DNA of 64,000 nt from SbD1 sp039679945 (GTDB lineage Bacteria > Desulfobacterota > Syntrophobacteria > Syntrophobacterales > Syntrophobacteraceae), in the NCBI GenBank assembly GCA_039679945.1, contig JBDKTY010000130.1, forward strand, positions 55,379-119,378. Direction: 5' to 3'. The notes under the pieces are model-generated. The model was not told where the DNA came from and did no database searches. It worked only from the letters and a program-made list of their open reading frames with translations. Each line of letters begins with the position of its first letter. Position 1 is the first letter of the stretch. Made by a program: the position numbers and the translations under genes. Positions 11,101 to 17,846 of the stretch are shown here, piece after piece.

Positions 11101-11738
11101 GGGTGGAAAAGAACAACCCGGTGAGGGATTTTGCCCAGGAGATCCTGCACGAAACCCGCCGCATCGCAACAATCGTCCGCAATCTATTGACTTTCGCCCG
11201 TCGCGAGAAGCAATCCCACAGCCCGGCGCGAATGTCGGACCTCGTCTCGGCCGTACTTTCCCTGATACAGACAGTGATGCGCCACGATCAGATAACCCTG
11301 GAACTGTCCATCCCCGCGGATCTCCCCTCTTTCAAATGCCGGAGCCAGCAAATCCAGCAGGTGTTGATGAATCTCATGACAAACGCCCGCGACGCGCTAA
11401 ACGAACGCTACCCCGGCTACAGTCCCGACAAAATACTTCGTTTCACGGCGGAGGAGATCATGAAAGACGGGCACCGGTTCATCCGGACCACCATCGAGGA
11501 CAAGGGACCGGGCATCCCCCTGGAGATCAGGGACCGGATTTTTGACCCCTTTTTCACTACCAAGCCCAAAGAAACCGGCACCGGTCTGGGGCTTTCGATC
11601 AGCTATGGAATCGTCAGGGACCATGGGGGGGAACTCAGCGTGGAAAGCGAGGTAAATCAGTACACCCGCTTCTATATGGATCTTCCCGTGAATAACGGAT
11701 GGACACTCTCCGACAACCGAGGAGATGCGGATGGGTAG
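5133..11738 (+). CDS. giant kinase-like/AAA/GAF/PAS/PocR/PAS histidine kinase
   Basis: 2201 residues, cytoplasmic, no membrane segments. Order: Ser/Thr protein-kinase-like domain (about 10-270); AAA_16 ATPase with Walker A GRVGVGKS (331-338) and Walker B VVFIDD (Asp461-462); a long helical TPR-like region (about 600-1290); GAF (about 1336-1486); PAS (about 1503-1627); PocR ligand-binding domain (about 1643-1820, with conserved Cys/His); PAS (about 1830-1946); histidine kinase with phospho-acceptor His1971 in AHEINNP, N-box NLMTNARDAL, DKGPGIP and GTGLGLS. The kinase domain keeps DFG (Asp145) but its catalytic loop reads HMNINSDN (124-131), with Asn126 where HRD has Asp, so phosphotransfer there may be lost. 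This layout belongs to the multi-sensor signal transduction multi-kinase family. Start ATG has TAAGGAG upstream. Its stop overlaps the next gene by eight bases, so the two are probably co-translated partners. Confidence 0.93.
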   Translation: MLPAADPMVLIHEGHNSKIYHQIAGPHGRPAVIKVPSTPHTDPSQLIKLSNEYELTKDLTIEGVRNAISLTRLEDKPALVMEYVAGQTLRQSFVERRQPLIVFLRAAIRIAQALAEVHQHHIIHMNINSDNILVDPETGHIKLIDFGLASRLDSQAKFLGNPERLPGTLAYISPEQTGRMNRVVDYRTDLYSLGVTFHEMLTGRLPFESDDPLALVHAHMAKAPRPVTDLNPDVPRVVSEIVLKLLAKNAEDRYQSAFGLKVDLEKCLAFPHDPRSPTDLAMPDFQLGREDHSGQFHISEKLYGRSDDVATLLATFDRAAAGSQELLLVTGRVGVGKSALVAEIHKPVTRERGYFISGKFDQYQQNQPYAAFTQAFEQFADLLLSESELTLERWRDRIMSAVNGNGAVLTEVMPGLERIIGKQPPVSKLGGAENRNRFHLTFQTFVKAISTGEHPLVVFIDDWQWADLASLELLKVLLTGEKISHLLIIGAYRDSEVDQAHPFMITLNDITGVGAGERTIHLENLGPGDVHQLIAESLAVPMAESQVLAELVYSKTRGNAFFTRQFLRALYEEGWLRFDFDTRHWIWDIAQLEAQDITDNVVELMAGKLRRLSPETGKLLQLAACMGNEFDLRTLALISQTNGPVALELLSEALAEDLLLPLDSYYKLPEMAIQARFGFPHDRVQQAAYAQISPLERQTVHLAIGRLLLAGTTKTDLNQRIFSIVQHYNHSGHLIKDQVEKLMVAELNMKAADLAYEAAAFGSARGYLEKALSLMPPDAWTSRYDIMLKLHSQLSTVLYLTGDFVQLERIYQTTEAHAHSMADTAQVKQAKIQSSFYRGDFAEAIELGLSFVQAMGVPVNRNVTPEEAFNYLHETAEWLTEERIAQLAHLPEASAEVGLILELSALVNGPLYNTNTHLMCAFISQITRLCVERGVTPWAPVTLMTFAILLSSSLHDIPKARLLAAASMQLVEDRYRADSPVSPLRLVIGGFIRHRHDHLKNTIPVLADGVQRGLISGTFPFVGYCAWWQTWHLLFAGAPLDKVEAVCGQSAEICQKVQIARLRDWCFLVQQAVFNLQGKSEVPWELTGEVYDEREKLPLALQLNDLADVFRILFFKAWLHCLFGQWRRAVGFFKEAESYLLYGAGTYIIPLFYLYDTLAHAALADDKAADEVPEIVRRINRNLEQLEVWVRFAPMNHQHKKDLMEAEKARLEGRHWDAAGLYEKAIQGAKDNGFLNEEALAYELYARFWTGHGKSEIARIYVNKAHDAYGKWGATAKAEQLRAAFKPGPGRFQPPVLDSAHAFEPARPAGKASSTNWLDITSLLKTSQALTQTVRLTDLLENMVRIFLENAGAEKVLILHREEGMWFVVASGRVQDPTVTTGQRMPVPEAGDLSVSIFNYVVHSGKPVVLESATLDPHFGAEPYLREKDIKSVLCLPIYHKGELDLVIYLENNLAECAFTDNRLEFLRLLSGHMAISFENALIYESLRTSIAERKRAEETLKESEERLRLALEGTSDGIWDWNLRTGKAYFSPRYYTMLGYEPDEFPACYESWRQLVHPEDAEQSERAVYRAIEENTPYSAEFRFRAKNGEWLWILGRAKVAEFDLEGKAVRVAGSHTDITERKRAEEALSKRIVALTQPLDSARGIAFEDLFNISDIQHLQDLYAKAFGVAALMTQPDGTPITQPSNFTRFCGEIIRKTPKGLENCHLSDAKVGRHNLSGPNVQKCLSAGLWNAGASITVGGRHVANWLIGQVRNEAQEEEEIIAYAREIGADETTLRAAYREVPIMTGEQFHRAASVLFAIANQLSTSAYQNIQQARFIAERKQAEESLHKYERIVSTSQDLIALINRDYVYEAVNDSLLTAHNKTREEIIGKTVFGLFGESFFRTTIQPRFDQALSGQTIHVPVTYDFAGAGHRIMDVTYFPMFDEAGKVTAVVLNARDITETRKLEEQLLQSQKIESIGTLAGGVAHEINNPINGIMNYAQLIVDRVEKNNPVRDFAQEILHETRRIATIVRNLLTFARREKQSHSPARMSDLVSAVLSLIQTVMRHDQITLELSIPADLPSFKCRSQQIQQVLMNLMTNARDALNERYPGYSPDKILRFTAEEIMKDGHRFIRTTIEDKGPGIPLEIRDRIFDPFFTTKPKETGTGLGLSISYGIVRDHGGELSVESEVNQYTRFYMDLPVNNGWTLSDNRGDADG

Positions 11739-13923
11739 TATTCTGATTGTCGATGATGAGCGCAGCATTCGCATAACCGTCAAAGCCTTCCTCCAAGACG
11801 ACGGTCACACGGTGGAAACCGCGGAGGAAGCGGAATCAGCCCTGGAGATTCTCCGGAATAAATCAGTGGATGTGATCCTGACCGATATCATCCTGCCAAG
11901 GGTATCCGGTGTGGATTTGCTCCGACGAATTCGTGACATGGCGCCGCGTATCCAGGTCATCATGATGACCGGTGAGCCGACCCTGGAAACGGCCGCGGCA
12001 TCGTTGCGTCATGGTGCTTTCGACTACCTGCAAAAACCGGTCGGCAAGAACGAGATCCTCAAGACTGTTCGCAATGCATTACATGTAAAACTCCTTAGCG
12101 ATGAGAAACTGCGGCTCGAGGAAGAAAACCGGAACTACGTGAATCACCTCGAGCAACTGGTCGAAACACGCACCCACGCCCTGGCGGCAAGCGAAGCTAC
12201 CCTCCGGAATCGCGCCGAGGAATTATCCATCCTGAACCGCCTTGCCCGGAAGGTCAATCAAAGCATGACCGTGGAAGGTTCCATTCACTGCGGGCTGTAT
12301 GAAATCGTAAAGGCCGTCGCACCGGACATCGCCGTCTTCTTTCTGCGTTCAGGAGAGGAGCTTGTGCTGAAAGGCATCTTCACGGAGCATTCGGAGATCG
12401 TATGGGAGCCCGGAATGGCCCACGCGATGGGGAGTTGTCTTTGCGGACTGGCCGCTTGTGAAGACCGTGCCGTCTATTCCTCCGATATTCGCTCGGACTC
12501 CCGGTGCACCAGGCAAGAGTGCATGAAGGCCGGGTTCCGCTCCTTCGCGGCCCTGCCGCTTCGGGTTGACACCGAGATACTGGGAGTGCTGGGGCTCGCC
12601 TCCGTACAGGATAGAGATTTTCAGGAACGCGCGTCCTTTCTCGAGGCCCTTGCAAATGAAATGTGCACAGGGGTCCACAAGAGCTTGCTCTATGAGCGGG
12701 TGCAGCAGCACGCAACGGAACTCAAGGCGAGCCTTTCGCGAATCGAGGAGGGCGAAGCCGAACGCCTCGGGCTTTTGCAGCACCTGCAACGGTCCCAAAG
12801 GTTGGAGGCTATCGGGACCCTCGCCAGCGGGATTGCCCATGACTTCAATAACATTCTGGCTGTTATGATAGGTTGTACCGAACTGGCCCTGCTGCAAATC
12901 CCCCAGGATTCCCAGTCCTCGCGGAATCTCGAGATGGTGCTGTCGGCCGGTAAGCGGGCAAAGGACCTGATCAAGCAGATCCTCGCCTTCAGCAGGCAAA
13001 GCGAAGAGGAACGAAAACCGATCCAGATCTCCCACACCGTGAAAGAGGTCCTCAAGTTCATCAGGGCCTCCATGCCGACCACTATCGATATCCGAGAGGA
13101 CATAGATTCCGAAGTCGGGAATATCCTGGGTGACCCGGTGCAGATCCACCAGATCCTCATGAACCTGTGTACCAATGCGCACCATGCCATGACCGGGGAA
13201 GGCGGAGTGCTGGAGATCAAGTTGGCGCCGGTGAACCTGAGACATGGTGACGCCGTCCCACATCCCGATCTCAAACCAGGTCCCTACACCAGGGTCTCCG
13301 TGAAAGACACCGGTTGCGGAATGGACAAGGCCACCATGGCGAGGATATTCGATCCCTACTTCACCACCAAGGAGAAGGGGGTTGGCACGGGTCTTGGTCT
13401 GGCGGTGGCCCATGGTATCGTGCAGAATCATGGAGGCGCCATCACGGTGGAAAGCGGGCCCGGTAAGGGTTCCGTATTCAGCCTCTATTTCCCCGCCATC
13501 CAGAAAGAGGTGGCCGCCAGGAAGATGATTCGCGGGGATATTCCCACCGGCCATGAGCATATTTTGCTGGTGGACGATGAGCAGGTCCTCCTGGACATGG
13601 GCCGGCAGATGCTGGAACACCTGGGCTACAGCGTGGTTGCCAGGACAAGCAGCGTGGATGCCTTGGCACTCTTCACGGCGCATCCCGACCGATTTGATCT
13701 CGTGATCACCGACATGACCATGCCCGACATGACTGGAGACAGGCTCGCGCGGGAACTCATGCGTATCAGGAAGGACATCCCCGTCGTTGTCTGCACGGGA
13801 TACAGTGAAAGAATCCTGGACGAGCAGGCAATGGGCATCAGGGCCATCGTCATGAAGCCTGTCCTCATGGCTAAATTGGCCCGGGCCATCCGCGGCGTGC
13901 TGGACAAGAAACAGGATGTATAA
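11731..13923 (+). CDS. hybrid sensor kinase REC-GAF-HisKA-HATPase-REC
   Basis: 730 residues, cytoplasmic. An N-terminal receiver (1-120) has phospho-acceptor Asp52 in ILTDIILP; a coiled coil follows (about 125-160), then GAF (about 165-315). The kinase core has His370 in GIAHDFNNIL, the N-box NLCTNAHHAM, KDTGCGM and GTGLGLAV. A C-terminal receiver (about 610-728) has Asp661 in VITDMTMPDMTG. ATG 11731 is chosen over ATG 11725 because AGGAG (11720-11724) lies six bases before the former and directly abuts the latter. The gene overlaps the end of the giant kinase by eight bases. Inference: phosphate from His1971 of the giant kinase could enter through the N-terminal receiver. No DNA-binding output domain is present. 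Confidence 0.93.
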   Translation: MGSILIVDDERSIRITVKAFLQDDGHTVETAEEAESALEILRNKSVDVILTDIILPRVSGVDLLRRIRDMAPRIQVIMMTGEPTLETAAASLRHGAFDYLQKPVGKNEILKTVRNALHVKLLSDEKLRLEEENRNYVNHLEQLVETRTHALAASEATLRNRAEELSILNRLARKVNQSMTVEGSIHCGLYEIVKAVAPDIAVFFLRSGEELVLKGIFTEHSEIVWEPGMAHAMGSCLCGLAACEDRAVYSSDIRSDSRCTRQECMKAGFRSFAALPLRVDTEILGVLGLASVQDRDFQERASFLEALANEMCTGVHKSLLYERVQQHATELKASLSRIEEGEAERLGLLQHLQRSQRLEAIGTLASGIAHDFNNILAVMIGCTELALLQIPQDSQSSRNLEMVLSAGKRAKDLIKQILAFSRQSEEERKPIQISHTVKEVLKFIRASMPTTIDIREDIDSEVGNILGDPVQIHQILMNLCTNAHHAMTGEGGVLEIKLAPVNLRHGDAVPHPDLKPGPYTRVSVKDTGCGMDKATMARIFDPYFTTKEKGVGTGLGLAVAHGIVQNHGGAITVESGPGKGSVFSLYFPAIQKEVAARKMIRGDIPTGHEHILLVDDEQVLLDMGRQMLEHLGYSVVARTSSVDALALFTAHPDRFDLVITDMTMPDMTGDRLARELMRIRKDIPVVVCTGYSERILDEQAMGIRAIVMKPVLMAKLARAIRGVLDKKQDV

Positions 13924-14541
13924 CCATCAGCGACGACGGAGCGGATAATAACCGGTTGCATTCAAGATAGCATTGACGGGATACTCTTTGAAAACGTGAG
14001 GAGCATTCGCCCCTCACAGCCCTATCTCCGCTTCGCGGCTCATTGTGGCCATCAACCTCGCCCCCGCCGCATCAAAATGACCGTGGCTTCGGCCACCCCC
14101 AACGCAAGCGGGATTCCCGCCGCCCAACCGGTCGAGGTGGGTGGGTCATTAAACCGCATATCGAGAACAGTCCCCCCAGAATCCAGGCTGAGCCCTATCC
14201 CTGACATCACACTCCCGCGATGAAACGCCCTTTGCGTGGACGGCGACAGGCAAACACCTGAAGCGGGGCTGGACACCTGGCTCCAGGTGATGCCGCCATA
14301 TGCTGATTAATTCTTTGGAGATAAAGAAATCCGGCCGGCGTGCCGATTATTTAAGACCGGAAACCTCCGAAGTGGGTACGGAAAACCCGCAAGTTGGTAA
14401 CTGTTTCGAATCTTTCTGGCAGACCGGATTTTCAGACGATCCGCGCCAAGAGAACACGATGGCGTCAAGAGCGACCGGAAAGCAAGTTGTTGGCTCGAGA
14501 TATGGGAGACTGTCTTTTCGCCGGAACCAAGAGGACTTGCC
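13924..14541. other. intergenic gap, no gene supported
   Basis: Overlapping open frames of about 75 codons occur on both strands around 14000-14280. None has a good start site, and their composition looks like chance reading of GC-rich DNA. No terminator was identified after the hybrid kinase. Confidence 0.4.
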
Positions 14542-16194
14542 ATGAGAAAACCGATCCTAGGACTCTCCATTATTACTGCATTCTTCATACTGGCTTCATC
14601 CGCCGTGGCACAATCGGGGGCTCTCAAGGCCTACGGGATCGTCGTCGACCAGGTGCTCAAAGGGGACACCGCGGGAAAGAAAATCTATTGCTCATCGAAC
14701 CTGACAACCCCCGGGATGACGGTGGAGGGCTGGAGGAAATCGCTGACACTTCCAAATTCAACGGGGTATCTCTGCTTTGTGGATGATATGCCGGATGCCA
14801 ACTGGGAACATCCCGCCCGCCTGATCTTTGTCGATTCCTCGAACTGGACTTACCAGGTCTACGACATGAAGACCCCCCCGAAGAATTTCTCCGACTTCGA
14901 GCAAATGGGCGAGTATATTCCAAAAGCACGCACTCCAATGCTCAAGGCGATGAAATTCAATATGAATTTATCCAACGAGCCGACCCAGGCGAGCAATGCT
15001 CCAGAATTTTCGGAGAACTCCGGTGCGATACTGAGCAATTCCGCAGCCGGAACCCTGCTCAATTTAGGTCCAAGTCATAAGTATGCGGTGATCATCAGCG
15101 GAGGGTACAACAAAATCAATAACCACCCGCGTTATTGGAATGATATTTCCTTTATGTATAAAGTATTAAAGAATAACTACGGCTACAAACCGTCCAACAT
15201 CTATGTGCTGGCGGCGGACGGAACCGACCCGGCCGTTGACCGGTCCGATGGTATAAGTTCCCCCACCGATCTCGATGGCGACGGGGAGCCGGACATTGGC
15301 TATGCCGCCACCAAAGCCAACATCAGCGCGGTTTTTGATAAACTCGCCCGAAAAATGACGGCGGATGATTTCCTCTTCGTTTTTACGACGGACCATGGCG
15401 GTCAGGACGAATCCAATCCAAACATGGGCACCATGTATCTCTGGGACGACTACATCAACGCCGCCGATTTTGCCGTGGAGGTAAACAAGATCACGTCGTA
15501 TGACACGATGGTCTTCGCAATGGAGCAATGCTATTCAGGCGGATTCAAGGATTATCTTTCCGGTCCCAACCGAGTATTCATGTCCGCCGCCGCCTGGGAC
15601 CAGGTTTCCTATGCCATGGGTCCGAATTACAAATATGACGAGTTTTCATATTATCTGACTTGCGCGCTGGCGGGGGCCCGTCCCGATGGAGGTTTTGTAA
15701 ATGCCGATCAGGACGGGGACGGAGTGCCATCCTTCGCTGAAGCCTACGCCTTTGCCAAGAGCAACGACTCGGCAGACGAAACCCCTCAGTTCGACGATCA
15801 ATCCGCACTGTCGTCCGATCCCTCGATGGGAGCATATGTCATCTCACCGGACGGGCGTTTTGGCACCGCATTCACCTTCGGTGACGCCAGCGAACTCGTC
15901 CGATATTCCATTGACGCGAGTTTCGGGACGCGCTTACAGGTGTATGTGAAAGATGCCGGCACCCCGGGAGACCGCTGGCGTGTGAGCCTGGGGAACCAGC
16001 CGTCAATGAAAGCGACTGCCAGCGGCTCGATCCTGAACTGGTTCAGTCCCGCGGTTGCATTGAGCTTCGTTCGCCCGAAAACCGCGACTGTCTCATACAC
16101 ATCGGGAAGCTCTGTTTTTCCTGCCGGAGGTTATATAAAATTTGTTCTCCACGGGGGCAAAAACAAGAAAATGGCCGTTGGGTACACACAATGA
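14542..16194 (+). CDS. secreted C13 (legumain/caspase-like) family peptidase
   Basis: 550 residues. A signal peptide is clear (MRKPILGLSIITAFFILASS, cleavage after AVA). The catalytic core resembles peptidase family C13: YAVIISGGYN, then 'YWNDISFMYKVL', the catalytic histidine His285 in TTDHGG, and the catalytic cysteine Cys330 in MEQCYSGGF. Between them is an acidic DLDGDGEPDIG stretch that looks like a calcium-binding loop; a second DQDGDGVPS loop follows the cysteine. The last 110 residues look like a beta-sandwich add-on. C13 enzymes cut after Asn or Asp, but specificity here is untested. Start ATG has AAGAGG nearby. It should act in the periplasm or outside the cell. Confidence 0.88.
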   Translation: MRKPILGLSIITAFFILASSAVAQSGALKAYGIVVDQVLKGDTAGKKIYCSSNLTTPGMTVEGWRKSLTLPNSTGYLCFVDDMPDANWEHPARLIFVDSSNWTYQVYDMKTPPKNFSDFEQMGEYIPKARTPMLKAMKFNMNLSNEPTQASNAPEFSENSGAILSNSAAGTLLNLGPSHKYAVIISGGYNKINNHPRYWNDISFMYKVLKNNYGYKPSNIYVLAADGTDPAVDRSDGISSPTDLDGDGEPDIGYAATKANISAVFDKLARKMTADDFLFVFTTDHGGQDESNPNMGTMYLWDDYINAADFAVEVNKITSYDTMVFAMEQCYSGGFKDYLSGPNRVFMSAAAWDQVSYAMGPNYKYDEFSYYLTCALAGARPDGGFVNADQDGDGVPSFAEAYAFAKSNDSADETPQFDDQSALSSDPSMGAYVISPDGRFGTAFTFGDASELVRYSIDASFGTRLQVYVKDAGTPGDRWRVSLGNQPSMKATASGSILNWFSPAVALSFVRPKTATVSYTSGSSVFPAGGYIKFVLHGGKNKKMAVGYTQ

Positions 16195-16343
16195 TGAGGC
16201 CATGAGTACCATCTGCCTTGATTTTACCACCACTCGATTCGCGTTTCGCACCATGGGAGGCGGCAGGGGTGCGTTCTTTGGCTGGTGTATACACGAGCAG
16301 GCCCGGAGCCTCGGCGCAGGTCAAATGATAGGCATTCCATACC

Positions 16344-17141
16344 ATGATTCTTGAGATCCTGGAATACCTCATGAGTTCGTGCTCGAAAACGGGCAGATCC
16401 ATGGGGTTTCTCTCCTCTTCGCTGCAGGTGCGGGCACGCTTTCGGCGCTGCAAAAACGCATGGGCGCCGCATATCCGGCGGACACGGCGCGTCATTCTGG
16501 AAGCGGCGGACCGATGCCGGAGCCACCGCAAGGCAGTGCTTCTGGGGGCCGGTCTGTTGCATGATATCCCCCTGAGGGAATTGTCGGAACTGTTTGAAGA
16601 AGTTGTGCTCGTGGATATCGTCCATCCCTGGTTGAGCCGCGTTTCCGCCTGGCGATTCCGGAATGTGACGCAACTCTCCGTTGACATCACGGGAGTGATG
16701 GAGACGCTTCGGCGGATCGCTCATGCCCCCGGGGCCGCCATGCCGGTATCGCGACCCAAACTCTTCGTGGATGATCCCCGGCTGGATCTCACTATCTCCG
16801 TGAACCTCCTGTCCCAACTTTCCCACGTACCCGGCGAGTATCTGGAAGGCCGGCGCGACGAACCAGTCATCGATGCTTTCCTGAAACACCTGGTTGAAGC
16901 GCACCTTGACTATCTTCGAAGACTTCCCGGGCATACGGCCCTGATCACGGACATCACCGTGCGGCGCGCAATGCGCGGTAATCCCCGAATCGAGGAATCG
17001 GACCCTCTCCATGGGGTGAAGCTGCCTCCGCCTGAGTTCACCTGGGAGTGGCATCTGGCTCCCAGCCCGGAAGTCGGACGCGGGATCGACGTGTTCACCA
17101 CCGTGGCGGCCTACACGGATTGGGGTCAAGCCTCCATTTGA
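16344..17141 (+). CDS. conserved hypothetical protein with a Rossmann-like segment
   Basis: 265 residues, no signal peptide or membrane segment. A segment AVLLGAGLLHDIPL followed by EEVVLVDI looks like the first two strands and glycine loop of a nucleotide- or SAM-binding Rossmann fold; the rest is not recognised. Several in-frame ATG codons (16344, 16371, 16401) are possible starts, none with a strong ribosome-binding site; I list the longest. Composition and codon use match the neighbouring genes, so it is probably real. It follows the C13 peptidase gene on the same strand by 149 bases. I cannot assign a function. Confidence 0.75.
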   Translation: MILEILEYLMSSCSKTGRSMGFLSSSLQVRARFRRCKNAWAPHIRRTRRVILEAADRCRSHRKAVLLGAGLLHDIPLRELSELFEEVVLVDIVHPWLSRVSAWRFRNVTQLSVDITGVMETLRRIAHAPGAAMPVSRPKLFVDDPRLDLTISVNLLSQLSHVPGEYLEGRRDEPVIDAFLKHLVEAHLDYLRRLPGHTALITDITVRRAMRGNPRIEESDPLHGVKLPPPEFTWEWHLAPSPEVGRGIDVFTTVAAYTDWGQASI

Positions 17142-17205
17142 CTGTTTTCACGCCATCTTCCATTCATTTCCCCCCGCTGGCAATAAACCGGGAGCAATTG
17201 ATAAA

Positions 17206-17355
17206 ATGGTTTTTTGCAGACTTCACGACACGCGACACCGGCTCATCCTGCGGATTATTGACATCGAGCACACCACCGTGGATGTCCGGGCACCACGGAT
17301 GACGTCGCACGGGAAGGGTGCCCTTGCGTTTGAAACGAGGAAAAGGATTCCATGA
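17206..17355 (+). CDS. small ORF, possibly a remnant of a RelE/ParE-like toxin
   Basis: 49 residues, MVFCRLHDTRHRLILRIIDI and onward, with GGGAG eleven bases before ATG. The segment RLILRIIDIEHTTVDV faintly resembles the C-terminal strands of RelE/ParE toxins. Its TGA overlaps the ATG of the next small ORF (ATGA), a layout typical of translational coupling. Too short for a complete toxin. Low confidence in both coding status and family. Confidence 0.3.
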   Translation: MVFCRLHDTRHRLILRIIDIEHTTVDVRAPRMTSHGKGALAFETRKRIP

Positions 17356-17582
17356 AAATCAGCTATCGGGAACTGAAACGGGGAGAGGAACTCAAGTCCC
17401 GCGTGGTCCCGCGGGAAGAGATCCGGGGGCTTGGCCCCTGCGATATGACCTCCATCATTACCCTGACCGCCATGACCATGGACTGCCCCCGGTTAGCCCC
17501 CATTATCCATGGTTTGCATTTCACGCCCCAGAGCCCAACAAGGATACGCTGCTCAGGGCTTGAGACGATTTTGAACCAATAA
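17352..17582 (+). CDS. small ORF coupled to the preceding one, function unknown
   Basis: 76 residues beginning MKISYRELKRGEELKSRV, with the purine-rich GAGGAAAAGGA upstream. The first 30 residues are charged and helix-like, as in small antitoxins; the rest has low protein-like character and may be out-of-frame decay. Whether it is expressed cannot be judged from sequence. Confidence 0.3.
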   Translation: MKISYRELKRGEELKSRVVPREEIRGLGPCDMTSIITLTAMTMDCPRLAPIIHGLHFTPQSPTRIRCSGLETILNQ

Positions 17583-17846
17583 CACACTGTCGGTCGAGGT
17601 TGATTCGGAAAATCCAGCTCAGACATTGTCAATACTATGGTTTCTGCGCTCCTGCCCAGAATCTCATGAATAATGCAGGTTAGGGCTCCTCATGGGTGCT
17701 GCGGAAAAACCCAACCGCGCGTACCCCATGTTGAAAAGGCCAGCCCCGCGGCATATACTTTGCCGCAATTTAGAGAGCCTGATACACTGTTGCGTCCGAA
17801 GATCCGATCTTGTCCAGTACTCAGATGCCACGAGGGAGCTTGCAGC
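17583..17846. other. leader region before the PIG-L gene
   Basis: The PIG-L frame stays open upstream to 17673, but those residues are not family-like and precede a signal peptide. No promoter or structure stands out. Confidence 0.35.

Noticed and set aside
12349..13683. Minus-strand frame of 444 codons inside the hybrid kinase
   Set aside because: Antisense to a gene with clear kinase and receiver motifs; a long shadow due to high GC.
14052..14276. Minus-strand frame ending in a hydrophobic stretch and RRGRG, like a C-terminal sorting tag
   Set aside because: No upstream coding sequence or signal peptide and no ribosome-binding site; the plus-strand frame is equally open.
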